From Rhodococcus sp. IEGM 1381 (GTDB taxonomy: Bacteria; Actinomycetota; Actinomycetes; Mycobacteriales; Mycobacteriaceae): a stretch of 64,000 nt of DNA. The notes under the pieces are model-generated. The model was given only the letters and a program-made list of their open reading frames with translations. It was not told the origin of the DNA and ran no database searches. Location of the stretch: NCBI RefSeq assembly GCF_030056795.1, contig NZ_JASHKQ010000001.1:1178001-1242000 (forward strand), read 5' to 3'. The translations under genes and the position numbers were made by a program. Positions 35,633 through 44,915 of this stretch are shown piece by piece (within the stretch, counting starts at the first letter, position 1; each line of letters opens with the position of its first letter).

Positions 35633-36765
35633 CATCGACATCCGTTCGCCCCGTGGTGATCTTCTCGTCGATGTATTTCGATGGGCATCAGCTGTACGAC
35701 CAACGATTGGCTCGCGCACTCGCTACCACCAACCCCGTTCTGTATGTAGAGCCCCCGACGCCACTTGTGCGTAGGCCAGGTAAAGGCAAGCGTACGTTCG
35801 GGTTCGGATCCACCGACGCTGCTGGAGTGACGACATTCACACCCGCCACTTTGCCTTTCGGATCCAGGCGATTGTTGTACCCGCTGTCGGGCCTTCTGAT
35901 TGCCCTGCAGATCTGGATCGCACTCTTCGGCAAACTGCGTACTCTTCGATTCCAGTCAGTGTTCGTCGCCGTCAATCCAGTCACCAAGCGGCTCTTCCCT
36001 GCGCGACGTTCGGTTTCGTTGATCAAGGACGATTACGCCGCTGCGGCGAACCTGATCGGCATTCCGACAGAGGTGGTGCAGAGACGCTTTCGCTCCACGA
36101 TACGTCGGGCGCGCAACGTAGTGGTCGTATCGCCGGTCTTGCGCAGCATCCTGCTGCGTCGAGGTGTTCGCTCCCGGATCATTCCTGCCGGATGCCACAT
36201 ACCGAACCGGCAGTGGGATGAGCCTGCTGAATTGTCCGGTGTTGCACACCCGCGGGCAGTGTTCGTGGGCATGGTGTCCGATCGTATCGACCTGAATCTG
36301 ATGCAGGCAGTTGTGGAATCGGGCGTGTCCGTCGTGGGTGTCGGCCAGGTTCAGCCCACCTTCTCCAAGCAGGAGCAATTCGAGCAACTGCGCGGACACA
36401 ACAACTTTCACTGGCTTCCGCCGCGCTCGGGAGCCGACCTCGAGGCCGTCATTCAGCATTGCGCGGTGGGACTGATCCCGTACGAGTTGTCCGAATTCAA
36501 CCGTTCCAGCTTCCCGCTCAAGGCTTTCGAGTACCTCGCCTGCGGCAAGGTGGTGGTATCGACCCCGCTGCCGTCCATGACCTGGCTTGATTCCGAGAAC
36601 GTTCGAACCGCGGCAAGCTCGGTGGAGTTCGTTTCCGAAGTGCACGACGCATTGGCGGAGGCCAGCGATCCGGGCGTCATCTCCGCGTGTACGTCGTACG
36701 CGAAGAAGAACACCTGGGCCATGCGCGCCGACGAGTTTCGCGCATTGCTGGGGCGCGGCCAATGA
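35629..36765 (+). CDS. GT4-like glycosyltransferase
   Basis: A 378-aa GT-B-type transferase. The N-terminus (VVIFSSMYFDGHQLYDQRLARAL) and the internal SLIKDDYAAAANLIG and VVVVSPVLRSILLRRG blocks match actinobacterial EPS glycosyltransferases. The C-terminal SSFPLKAFEYLACGKVVVSTPLPS is the donor-site region. It starts with a GTG overlapping the preceding TGA and ends with an ATGA overlap. A hydrophobic stretch near residues 83-103 may associate with the membrane. Sugar specificity cannot be read. Confidence 0.82.
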   Translation: MTSTSVRPVVIFSSMYFDGHQLYDQRLARALATTNPVLYVEPPTPLVRRPGKGKRTFGFGSTDAAGVTTFTPATLPFGSRRLLYPLSGLLIALQIWIALFGKLRTLRFQSVFVAVNPVTKRLFPARRSVSLIKDDYAAAANLIGIPTEVVQRRFRSTIRRARNVVVVSPVLRSILLRRGVRSRIIPAGCHIPNRQWDEPAELSGVAHPRAVFVGMVSDRIDLNLMQAVVESGVSVVGVGQVQPTFSKQEQFEQLRGHNNFHWLPPRSGADLEAVIQHCAVGLIPYELSEFNRSSFPLKAFEYLACGKVVVSTPLPSMTWLDSENVRTAASSVEFVSEVHDALAEASDPGVISACTSYAKKNTWAMRADEFRALLGRGQ

Positions 36766-38075
36766 CGACGTCAAGGATCGCTGCGTCGGGCGGGAAGCGG
36801 CGGTGGCTGTCCAGTCGAGTGATAGCGATCGTGTTCGGAATGACCGCACTGGGTCTCGTCGCATACGCGGTCTACTCGGGACTAAGCCCCTTGCGATATG
36901 CCGACGAGAAGCAGTACCTGTCGATTGCACGATCGCTGGCGGACGGTGGTGGGTTCTCGATCTACGGCCGGCCTAGTGCCTATCGTCCGCCCGTGTGGCC
37001 GCTGATATTGAGTGCTTTTGTCCTGCTCGGCATCGACGGGAGTATTCTCGTTCTGCTGTCCGCAGTGCTCATGATCGCAGCGGCTGCCCTCGCTGGTTGG
37101 ATCTGCTCGAGCATCACCGGATCGCGTCTGGGTTACTTGGCGTCGGTGGTAATGCTGGTTTATCCGCTGAACGTGTATACCGCTGGCACTCTCTACCCGC
37201 AGGGTCTCGCAACGCTACTGGTGCTGGCGTTGTGGGCAACAGCTATCAGAACCGATCTCAACGGGCTAAAGCCCCTTTCGTTCAAAGCATCGGCTGGCAT
37301 CGGTCTGATGATGGCAAGCCTGAGCCTGGCCGTGCCAACTTTGGTGTTCACCGCATTTCTGGCGGGGGTGTGGTTGCTCTGGCAGCAGCGGGGAAATCGG
37401 GTGAAGTTTGCCACGGTGACGCTCCTGTTCTTCGCCATACCGGTAGTGCTGTGGGCGGCCAGAAACGAACAGCAATTGGGGAAACCGGTTCTCTTCAGCA
37501 CTACCTCCGGTGAAAACCTGGTGATCGGAAACAATCCGAGCGCCACCGGAAGCTCCGGGGTCGACATCGTCTATCCGCCGGAGTCGATTCCACCGCCGGA
37601 ACTAGTCGAAGTGGAGAGGGATGCCTACTTCCGGGATGCGGCACTGACCTGGATCGAGAACAACCCAGCCGAGGCTGCGCAGCTGTACGTCGCCAAGACC
37701 CTCAACTATTTCGCGCCATACAACAAGCCGACAACGGAGGGGCGTGGAAGTGCCGTCCAGATGGTGGTTGCGATTGTCGCATTCGGGGCCGTCGTGGTGG
37801 GTTTGATCACCCGGATCTTGTTGCGTCACAGACTCAAGATGCTGCGATCCGAGTGGGTCTTTCTGGCAGTCTTCGTGATCAACGCGCCGTTCATGGCAAT
37901 TTTTTTCACCCGTACCCGCTTTCGTCAGCCGCTCGACAGCATCCTCGTCGTCGAGGCGGCGCTCGCCGTGGTGATTGTGCTCGCGGGAATTCGCCATATG
38001 CAGTCGGCGGCTGAAACGAGCAGGTTCGAGGATGGGCCGACACACGAACAAGAGGTGGCCGAACGTGAATCCTGA
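36762..38075 (+). CDS. GT-C membrane glycosyltransferase (ArnT/PMT-like)
   Basis: A 437-aa protein with about ten hydrophobic helices and an early acidic loop motif (RYADEKQYLSIARSLADGGGF) like the first-loop D/E of ArnT- and PMT-type GT-C enzymes. RPPVWPLILSAF and the VLWAARNEQQLGKPVLFST..GENLVIGNNP block also recur in that group. Such enzymes use polyprenyl-phosphate sugars on the outer face, for example to add a side sugar to the polymer. ATG 36762 overlaps the upstream stop (ATGA). The C-terminal 25 residues are polar. Substrate unknown. Confidence 0.78.
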   Translation: MTTSRIAASGGKRRWLSSRVIAIVFGMTALGLVAYAVYSGLSPLRYADEKQYLSIARSLADGGGFSIYGRPSAYRPPVWPLILSAFVLLGIDGSILVLLSAVLMIAAAALAGWICSSITGSRLGYLASVVMLVYPLNVYTAGTLYPQGLATLLVLALWATAIRTDLNGLKPLSFKASAGIGLMMASLSLAVPTLVFTAFLAGVWLLWQQRGNRVKFATVTLLFFAIPVVLWAARNEQQLGKPVLFSTTSGENLVIGNNPSATGSSGVDIVYPPESIPPPELVEVERDAYFRDAALTWIENNPAEAAQLYVAKTLNYFAPYNKPTTEGRGSAVQMVVAIVAFGAVVVGLITRILLRHRLKMLRSEWVFLAVFVINAPFMAIFFTRTRFRQPLDSILVVEAALAVVIVLAGIRHMQSAAETSRFEDGPTHEQEVAERES

Positions 38076-38517
38076 GGCTCTGTGGGCACTTTCGTGCCGA
38101 CTGCACCGACGTGGCTCGAGACTGCCGGCCAAGATTGTGAAGATCCTCAACTTCGCCGTCTTCCATACCGTGCTCCCCTACGAGGCACGGTTGAACGGTT
38201 CGGTGCAGTTGTGGCACCGGGGTCTGGGCGTGGTCATTCACCCCAACACCTCCATCGGAGCCGGCGTTCAGATCGCTCAGAATGTGACCGTTGCGTCCGG
38301 TGACTGGGAGGTAGCAGAGGAGCCGACCGTTGTGATCGGCGACAAGGTGATGATCGGTGCGGGTGCCTTCTTGTCCTCGAAGAAGGGGCAGGTGTTGCGA
38401 ATAGGCACGGGGGCGCGTATCGGTGCCAATGCCGTGGTCACCAATGATGTGCCGGCGTGGACCACGGTAGCGGGGCCGCAGGCCACGGTGCTGTCTGTTC
38501 GTCCGGCAGAGGACTGA
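38065..38517 (+). CDS. Serine-acetyltransferase-like hexapeptide enzyme
   Basis: A 150-aa left-handed beta-helix acetyltransferase related to CysE/EpsC-type enzymes. The hexapeptide repeats run from HRGLGVVIHPNTSIGAGVQIAQNVTV through VIGDKVMIGAGAFL to RIGTGARIGANAVVTNDVPAWTTVAG. In an EPS operon it more likely acetylates a sugar than serine. GTG 38065 is preceded by AAGAGG nine bases upstream and overlaps the previous gene by 11 bases; longer frames lie inside that gene. Donor is presumably acetyl-CoA. Confidence 0.8.
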   Translation: MNPEALWALSCRLHRRGSRLPAKIVKILNFAVFHTVLPYEARLNGSVQLWHRGLGVVIHPNTSIGAGVQIAQNVTVASGDWEVAEEPTVVIGDKVMIGAGAFLSSKKGQVLRIGTGARIGANAVVTNDVPAWTTVAGPQATVLSVRPAED

Positions 38518-38562
38518 CTTGCCCTCGGTCTCAGGCACTGAACGCAACGGGGAAGTCCAGTA

Positions 38563-39597
38563 GTGTCAGCCGGAATGAAACGTGCGCTGATCACCGGCAT
38601 CACCGGACAGGACGGCTCCTACCTTGCGGAGTTGCTCCTGTCGAAGGACTATGTGGTGCACGGACTGATACGTCGATCGTCGACGTTCAATACCTCGAGG
38701 ATCGAACATCTCTACACCGATCCACACGACCCCGACCGCCGGCTCTTTCTGCACTACGGCGATCTGACCGACAGCGCACGGTTGGTGTCTCTGCTGATGG
38801 AGATCGTTCCGGACGAGATCTACAACCTCGGGGCCCAATCCCACGTACGAGTGAGTTTCGACGAGCCCGAGCACACGGGGGCGGTAACCGGGCTCGGATC
38901 GGTTCGTCTACTCGAGGCGGTGCGGCAGTCGAAGATCGAATGCCGCTACTACCAAGCGTCCAGCTCGGAGATGTTCGGCTCTACCCCACCGCCACAAGAC
39001 GAGAGCGCGCCGTTCCATCCCCGATCGCCGTACGCTGCAGCGAAGCTATATGCCCACTCCATGACGCAGATGTACCGCGAGGCGTATGGATTACACGCTG
39101 TGAGCGGCATCCTGTTCAACCACGAATCTCCTCGGCGCGGGGAGACTTTCGTAACTCGCAAGATCACCCGCGCCGTGGCCAGGATCAAGATGGGGCTCGA
39201 GAAGCGGGTATACCTGGGCAACCTGGACGCAGTGCGAGATTGGGGTTACGCACCCGAGTTCGTCGAGGGGATCTGGCGAATGCTGCAGATGGACGATCCT
39301 CGGGATCTAGTTTTGGCGACGGGTGTGGGAACGACCGTGAAGGAGTTCGCACACGCAGCGTTTGCACACGCCGGACTCGACTGGCAGGAGCACGTCGAGT
39401 TCGATGATCGGTACCTCCGTGCTGCCGAGGTCAATGCTCTGATCGGAAATGCATCGGCGGCCCGATCTGCCTTCGGCTGGGACCCCACCATCACGGCAAA
39501 CCGTCTGGCCGGGATCATGGTCGAGGCTGATCTCGAGGCTTTGCAATCCACGGGAAAGCCATGGATCGACCGCCCTATCACCGCGGGGTGGTCATGA
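38563..39597 (+). CDS. gmd: GDP-mannose 4,6-dehydratase
   Basis: A 344-aa short-chain dehydrogenase converting GDP-mannose to GDP-4-keto-6-deoxymannose, with bound NADP. Motifs: [18 protein letters not shown] (dinucleotide binding), [35 protein letters not shown] and the catalytic YAAAK, then [19 protein letters not shown] typical of Gmd. Length is normal. GTG 38563 follows GGGGAAG; ATG 38575 is four codons later. The stop overlaps fcl, so the two GDP-L-fucose enzymes are coupled. Confidence 0.96.
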   Translation: MSAGMKRALITGITGQDGSYLAELLLSKDYVVHGLIRRSSTFNTSRIEHLYTDPHDPDRRLFLHYGDLTDSARLVSLLMEIVPDEIYNLGAQSHVRVSFDEPEHTGAVTGLGSVRLLEAVRQSKIECRYYQASSSEMFGSTPPPQDESAPFHPRSPYAAAKLYAHSMTQMYREAYGLHAVSGILFNHESPRRGETFVTRKITRAVARIKMGLEKRVYLGNLDAVRDWGYAPEFVEGIWRMLQMDDPRDLVLATGVGTTVKEFAHAAFAHAGLDWQEHVEFDDRYLRAAEVNALIGNASAARSAFGWDPTITANRLAGIMVEADLEALQSTGKPWIDRPITAGWS

Positions 39598-40547
39598 CCG
39601 GGCCCCTCGATCGGCGTGCGCCGATGTACGTGGCCGGGCATCGAGGATTGGTCGGCTCAGCAGTGTGGCGTGCCCTCGAGAAAGCCGGTTTCACCGATCT
39701 CATCGGGTTGACTTCGGCAGAGCTGGATCTGACGCACAGACGCGACGTGTTCGATTTCTTCTCGCAGCGCCGGCCCGTCAACGTCGTCGTAGCTGCAGCG
39801 AAGGTCGGCGGGATAATGGCGAACGACACGCTCCCCATGGACTTTTTGTCGGAGAATCTCCAGATTCAGGTCAATCTGATGGATGCGGCTGTCGAGTTCG
39901 ACGTCGACAGGTTGTTGTTCTTGGGCTCGTCCTGCATTTATCCCAAGCATGCCCCCCAGCCGCTCAAAGAGGACTACCTGCTCACCGGTCATCTCGAACC
40001 GACCAACGACGCGTACGCAATCGCGAAGATTGCGGGGATCATCGGCGTGCAGTCGGTCAGAAAGCAGTTCGGACGCCCCTGGATCTCTGCGATGCCGACC
40101 AATCTGTACGGGCCCGGTGATAACTTCTCTCCGCAGACCTCGCATGTACTTCCGGCCCTTATCCGTAGATTCGTCGACGCTCGCAACCGTGGAGTCGAGT
40201 CGGTCACCAACTGGGGAAGCGGAACGCCGAGACGCGAATTCATGCATGTCGACGACATGGCCTCTGCGTGCGTGCATCTACTCGATCACTACGACGGACC
40301 GCGTCACATGAACGTGGGCGTCGGCGAGGACCGTTCGATCGCCGAGATCTCGAGTATCGTCGCCGAACTCGTCGGCTACGACGGCGAGGTCATCTGGGAC
40401 ACGTCGAAACCGGACGGTATGGCGAGAAAGCTCCTCGATGTCAGCGCGCTGCACGGCACCGGATGGACCCCTACGATCGAGTTCCGGGAGGGGCTTTCAT
40501 CGACCGTCCGCTGGTATTACGACAATCTCGAAACGATGAGATCATGA
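39594..40547 (+). CDS. fcl: GDP-L-fucose synthase
   Basis: A 317-aa epimerase/reductase converting GDP-4-keto-6-deoxymannose to GDP-L-fucose with NADPH. It shows [13 protein letters not shown] (cofactor binding), [30 protein letters not shown], the catalytic NDAYAIAK (Tyr-x3-Lys) and the NLYGPGDNF block diagnostic of the family. ATG 39594 overlaps the gmd stop (ATGA). With gmd upstream it shows that the polysaccharide contains L-fucose or a derived deoxysugar. Confidence 0.96.
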   Translation: MTGPLDRRAPMYVAGHRGLVGSAVWRALEKAGFTDLIGLTSAELDLTHRRDVFDFFSQRRPVNVVVAAAKVGGIMANDTLPMDFLSENLQIQVNLMDAAVEFDVDRLLFLGSSCIYPKHAPQPLKEDYLLTGHLEPTNDAYAIAKIAGIIGVQSVRKQFGRPWISAMPTNLYGPGDNFSPQTSHVLPALIRRFVDARNRGVESVTNWGSGTPRREFMHVDDMASACVHLLDHYDGPRHMNVGVGEDRSIAEISSIVAELVGYDGEVIWDTSKPDGMARKLLDVSALHGTGWTPTIEFREGLSSTVRWYYDNLETMRS

Positions 40548-40574
40548 TCGTGCATGGCGCTGAGGAGGTGCTCG

Positions 40575-41837
40575 GTGCCCCTCGACTCCTCGTTGCGTGT
40601 AGCGGCAGCTGCCGACCGAGATAGCCCGCTTCGAGTTCCGAACCGGCGCAGCCTCGGATTTATTGCTGTTGGTGCCGCCTCGGGCGTTCCTGTAGCCAAC
40701 TACACCGTCACCGGTCTGTCCGTCATCTGTGCGCTGCTGGTTCCGGCCCTGATCATGTCCGCATCCATCGGACGGGCCTGGATTCCGGCAGTGATGTCGA
40801 TCCTCGGATTCCTGGCCTACGCCACATCGGCAACCGTCAACGGGCTGCCGGACGGTGGGCCCAACTCGGTCGTGTTCCTCTCCCTCGCCCTGTACATCGT
40901 CGGTATCTCGCTGCTCTGCCGCCGCGTCGAGGACGTCTGTGCGCTCCTGGTTGGAATTGGCATCGGTACCGGTATCTTCTATGCATTCGTGGGCACGCCT
41001 CTGACCATCGGGGGCGGATTGGCCGACAATTGGAAGTACGGATTTGCTCCGGCCGTAACTGTATCGATCGTCTACGTTCTGGTGATTCGACAGAAGTCCA
41101 TCTACGTAATTTCTGCGGCATTGGTGCTGCTGGCTTTGACCAGTTTGGCTCTCAATTTCCGATCGCACGCGCTGGTCTGTGTTGTCGCGGTCCTGATTTT
41201 GGTGATCAGCAAGCGCCAACTCACCCAATATCGTCCGCTGCGCATGGTGACGGCAGTCGTGGCAATGGTCGCAGCGTTTGCTCTGATACTTCCCTACGCG
41301 TCTCGCTCCGGCTTGTTCGGAAGGGCTCTCGAAACCAAGGTTTCGAGCCAGCTCGGCGAGGGTGTTCCGATGATCTTGTCCGGAAGAACCGAGCCGCCAC
41401 TGTCGTTCAGTGCGATCGTGGAGAAGCCGTGGTTCGGCTGGGGGAGCGCGCACAACATTCCCGAGTACGTCTTCGCGCACGCTCGACTCTTGGCGGTCGA
41501 CATCGGATTTCCACGCGACTTCAGGTTCGAGTTCGTGTGGAAGTTGCCCGACGGTTCTGCGTCCTTCCACTCGATCGTCCTGGGAACGTGGGCCGAGGCC
41601 GGAATCTTCGGAGCTCTGCTTCCGCTGTGGTTGCTCGCCTCGTGCTTGGTCATCATCATCAGGCCGGGCCGAGCTGGACGGTGGATGCCCGTCACCACTC
41701 TGGTTGCGGTACAGGCCTGTTGGGATCTTGTGTTCTCGCCGTGGTCGTATAACCTCGCCACTGTGTTCGCGGCAGTCGCGGTGCTGTGCGTTCTTCTCCG
41801 CCCGAAGCGGCCTGTGACGGCAGGTTCCTCGCAGTGA
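40575..41837 (+). CDS. Wzy-like polymerase/ligase (copy 2)
   Basis: A 420-aa membrane protein with about 11 helices and a large periplasmic-side loop near residues 265-320 holding the EKPWFGWGSAHN block, as in O-antigen ligase/polymerase proteins. It is not closely similar to the polymerase at 33120. GTG 40575 is supported by a very good ribosome-binding site (GAGGAGGT, 40561-40568); ATG 40554 would lack one. The stop overlaps the next GTG. Two polymerases could build two polymers, or one may ligate chains to an acceptor. Confidence 0.78.
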   Translation: MPLDSSLRVAAAADRDSPLRVPNRRSLGFIAVGAASGVPVANYTVTGLSVICALLVPALIMSASIGRAWIPAVMSILGFLAYATSATVNGLPDGGPNSVVFLSLALYIVGISLLCRRVEDVCALLVGIGIGTGIFYAFVGTPLTIGGGLADNWKYGFAPAVTVSIVYVLVIRQKSIYVISAALVLLALTSLALNFRSHALVCVVAVLILVISKRQLTQYRPLRMVTAVVAMVAAFALILPYASRSGLFGRALETKVSSQLGEGVPMILSGRTEPPLSFSAIVEKPWFGWGSAHNIPEYVFAHARLLAVDIGFPRDFRFEFVWKLPDGSASFHSIVLGTWAEAGIFGALLPLWLLASCLVIIIRPGRAGRWMPVTTLVAVQACWDLVFSPWSYNLATVFAAVAVLCVLLRPKRPVTAGSSQ

Positions 41838-42733
41838 TATCGGTGAGCGTCGTCATCCCTACCGTGGGGCGCGCGTGCTTGGTCGAGGCAATTGGGTCCG
41901 TCCTGCAACAGAGCGTTCCGATACTGGAAGTCATCGTGGTGGCAGATACAGTCGATGATCTCGAACTCTCGACTTCCGAGCAGGTGCGAGTGTTGCGCTG
42001 CGGTCCGGGATTGGGCGCACCGGGAGCGCGACAAGTGGGTGTCGATGCTGCCCGTGGTGACATGATCGCACTGCTCGACGACGATGATCTGTGGCACCCG
42101 TTCAAGATCGAAGCTCAACTACTGCGTCTTGGCTCGAATCCCACTGAGGTGTCGATTGCATCCTGCGCGTGCGCGGTACGGCGCGAGGATGGTCACGAAA
42201 AACTATTGCCCCGCAGCCCGATCGATCCTCTGCAGGACATCGCCCAATATCTTTACACCTACTCACTTCATCGGTCCGGTCCTGCCAACGGATTCGTGCA
42301 GACGTCGTCGCTACTGTTCCCCCGACACCTTGCGCTCGAGGTCCCGCTGGACGAAAAGCGTGATGCTGTGCACGACGAGTCGACGTGGTTGCTGGCCGTC
42401 CGGTCGAAGTATCCCCACGCTCGAATCGAACAACTTGCAGACCCTTACGTCGTCTATCGGGTTGGCTCGAACTCATTGTCCAACAATGCGTTTACGTCAG
42501 TCGATCGGTACATCGACTGGGGTCGGCAGTATCTCCGCGGTGCCAGCGCCCGTACTCGCGGTGACTACTACCTCACGAGTCCAGTGGCTGCAGCCGTGTC
42601 GGCCGGTTCTGTGGCAGGGCTACTCCGGGCTGTGCGGGCCGGATTTCGGCATGGTTCACCGGGAGTATGGGCAGTGCTTTATGCGGTCGCAAAACTCGGT
42701 GCGCTGATGACCCGGACGGCGCGCAGACCGTGA
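41834..42733 (+). CDS. GT2 glycosyltransferase
   Basis: A 299-aa family 2 enzyme: SVVIPTVGRACLVEAIGSVLQQS at the start, VLRCGPGLGAPGARQVGVDAA, then IALLDDDDLW (DxD metal site, near residue 82). The middle has HRSGPANGFVQTSSLLFPR and DESTWLL acidic residues. GTG 41834 overlaps the polymerase stop; a longer frame from 41786 is inside that gene. The stop overlaps the next GTG as well. It belongs to the coupled EPS operon; donor unknown. Confidence 0.85.
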   Translation: MISVSVVIPTVGRACLVEAIGSVLQQSVPILEVIVVADTVDDLELSTSEQVRVLRCGPGLGAPGARQVGVDAARGDMIALLDDDDLWHPFKIEAQLLRLGSNPTEVSIASCACAVRREDGHEKLLPRSPIDPLQDIAQYLYTYSLHRSGPANGFVQTSSLLFPRHLALEVPLDEKRDAVHDESTWLLAVRSKYPHARIEQLADPYVVYRVGSNSLSNNAFTSVDRYIDWGRQYLRGASARTRGDYYLTSPVAAAVSAGSVAGLLRAVRAGFRHGSPGVWAVLYAVAKLGALMTRTARRP

Positions 42734-43563
42734 CCGAGGGAAATCGTCTGCCCGTCGTTTCGGTGATCACCATCTCCTACCGTGACGCCCCGGGCTTGCG
42801 GGCGACCATCGATAGTGTTCGTGCGCAGAAGTATCCGCACATAGAGCACATCGTCATCGACGGAGGATCCGGCGATCTCGTCGAACGCTACTTGCAGAGT
42901 CAAGGTCATCTTCGTTACTGGCAGTCCGAACAGGATGGCGGCCGGTACGACGCGATGAATCAGGGTGCGGGCCAGTCGTCCGGCGATATTCTGTGGTGGT
43001 TGCACTCCGGCGACAGCTTTGCTGATTCGGGAACGGTCGCAACCGTTGCAATCGAACTGTCCAAGAACGGAACTCGTAGTACTGCGGACCGGTGGGGTTA
43101 CGGCAAGGTGGTACGCAGGCTCGATGGTGCATCGCTGGGGGAGTGGGGATACATGCCGTTCGACCGCGTTGGTTTTGCGCTGGGTATCCGACCCATTCCC
43201 CATCAAGCCGCGTTCATCGGCCGCGACGTGGTCACGGCGCTCGGTGGATACGACACGACATTCGGACTGGCCGCCGACCAGCTGTTCATGCTGCGAGCCG
43301 CGTTGTTTGCCGAGCCCGATGTGGTGCCGGTCGTGCTTACCGATTTCGATGCCTCGGGTGTGGGATCGGTGCGGCCGCAGAAGGAACATTTCGCAGATGT
43401 CCGAAGGTCATGGGACCTTATCGGCTACTACCCGTACGGCGGACGCGCCAGGTCTCGCGTCATGTCGGCCTGGGTCGAATGGACGGCCCGCACCAAGGCG
43501 ACGATCAGACACATATCCGGGCTGGTTCGTGTTGAACTGCCGCGACGACGGAGCGATCGATGA
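42730..43563 (+). CDS. GT2 glycosyltransferase (WcaA/colanic-like)
   Basis: A 277-aa family 2 enzyme with SVITISYRDAPGLRATIDSVRAQKYPHIEHIVIDGGSGD, a pattern shared with colanic-acid-type transferases, then YWQSEQDGGRYDAMNQGAGQSSGDILWWLHSGD and IPHQAAFIGRDV. The usual DxD is replaced by the LHSGD segment common in this subgroup. GTG 42730 overlaps the previous stop, and the end overlaps the flippase start (ATGA). Confidence 0.85.
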   Translation: MTEGNRLPVVSVITISYRDAPGLRATIDSVRAQKYPHIEHIVIDGGSGDLVERYLQSQGHLRYWQSEQDGGRYDAMNQGAGQSSGDILWWLHSGDSFADSGTVATVAIELSKNGTRSTADRWGYGKVVRRLDGASLGEWGYMPFDRVGFALGIRPIPHQAAFIGRDVVTALGGYDTTFGLAADQLFMLRAALFAEPDVVPVVLTDFDASGVGSVRPQKEHFADVRRSWDLIGYYPYGGRARSRVMSAWVEWTARTKATIRHISGLVRVELPRRRSDR

Positions 43564-44915
43564 GCGCGGGAGCCGATGCCTCGGGCGCATCGTCGCCGAT
43601 GCTCGATCACGCTGAGCGGCGATCGCTGTTGCGGAGCACGGCTTTTCGAGTCGGCGGTACCCCGGTCATCGCGGTTGCCGGGCTAGTCACCACCGGGATC
43701 ACCATCGCGTCCACCGGCGAAATCGGCTTCGGCCTGGTAGCCCTCGTCGGGTCGGTTGCTGTGCTGTTTCCGTTCGCCGACCTGGGAATCGGAGCCACCG
43801 TCACCACTGCGTGCTCCCGCAGCTCGAATCTGCGTCAGGACTTGTCGGCGCAGGCAGTGATCGGTCGCGCCTACCGAGTTCTCGGGTTGGTGGCGTTGTC
43901 GGTGATCGCTGTTGCTCTGGTGGTGATGGCCGTCGACGGCTGGGGAACAATCCTCGGTATTCGGTCCGGCGCGAACGACCGATGGGCGGTAACGCTCGCG
44001 GTGGCGTTGTTCGGGCTGTCGATTCCGGCCGGTCTCGGATTGCGCATTCTCGTCGGAATCGATCGGACGTCGACGGTAGTGCTCGTGATGATGAGCAACT
44101 CGTTGCTTGGTATGGGCGTTGCGCTCGTGCTGTATTCGGCCGGCGTGGAGGGTATCTGGTTCGTCCTTCCGCCGATCGTGGGTGCACTGCTGGGCAATGC
44201 CGTGGGAACTGTGGTCGCAGCCAGGGCTGCGGGACTGGGTCCGCGGGTGGTGGGCTTTCGGGTTGCCGAGCGTCCGGTGGGTGGTTTGCTTGCCGGATCT
44301 TTGTGGATGTTCGTCATCTCGATCGGAATTCCGTTCGGTCTCCAAGTACAGCGGGTGGTGCTGGCGCACCGATCTACCCCCGATCAGTTGTCGCAGTATT
44401 CGTTGTTCGCGCAGATGTACGCGATCGGCTGGACGGTCTTTTCCACCGCAGCCCTGACGATGTGGCCGATGTTCGTTCGGCGTCGGTCCGACGCGACGGC
44501 GACGGTGACGCTGTGGCTGACGGCGACGGGCGCGTTCGCGGCCGGAGGAGCGGTCATCGCCGTTGCGTTCGTGCTTCTGGGGCCGTGGGTGGGGACGATG
44601 CTGTCCGGTGGTGACATCGGTACTCCGGTCACCCTCGCCGCGGCTTTCGCTGTTCTGCTCGTGCTGCAATGTGCTCACCTACCGGCGGGGATGCTGCTGA
44701 CTACACCGCGAGAGGCCAGATGGCAGGCGGGCTGCCTCGCAGCGATGGCAGTGATCACCCTGGTCGGCACTGTTCTGGTGGCACCGACGTACGGTGCAGT
44801 CGGCGTCGTTGGTGTCACCGCGATTGCGGTCCTGCTCGCCCAGGTGCTACCGGATCTGCTCGGAGTGCCTCGGCTCGTGAGGCAGCGCCGGCCGGTCGAC
44901 GGGATGCGAACGTGA
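43560..44915 (+). CDS. Wzx-like flippase (copy 2)
   Basis: A 451-aa membrane protein with about 12 helices, matching the MVF/polysaccharide flippase layout: an amphipathic start, STAFRVGGTPVIAVAGLVTTGI, FPFADLGIGATVTTACSR and VVAARAAGLGP. It is clearly different from the flippase at 19443 in the first helices, so this is not a recent duplication. Start and end overlap neighbours (ATGA and GTGA). It should move lipid-linked repeat units made by the adjacent transferases. Confidence 0.85.
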   Translation: MSAGADASGASSPMLDHAERRSLLRSTAFRVGGTPVIAVAGLVTTGITIASTGEIGFGLVALVGSVAVLFPFADLGIGATVTTACSRSSNLRQDLSAQAVIGRAYRVLGLVALSVIAVALVVMAVDGWGTILGIRSGANDRWAVTLAVALFGLSIPAGLGLRILVGIDRTSTVVLVMMSNSLLGMGVALVLYSAGVEGIWFVLPPIVGALLGNAVGTVVAARAAGLGPRVVGFRVAERPVGGLLAGSLWMFVISIGIPFGLQVQRVVLAHRSTPDQLSQYSLFAQMYAIGWTVFSTAALTMWPMFVRRRSDATATVTLWLTATGAFAAGGAVIAVAFVLLGPWVGTMLSGGDIGTPVTLAAAFAVLLVLQCAHLPAGMLLTTPREARWQAGCLAAMAVITLVGTVLVAPTYGAVGVVGVTAIAVLLAQVLPDLLGVPRLVRQRRPVDGMRT

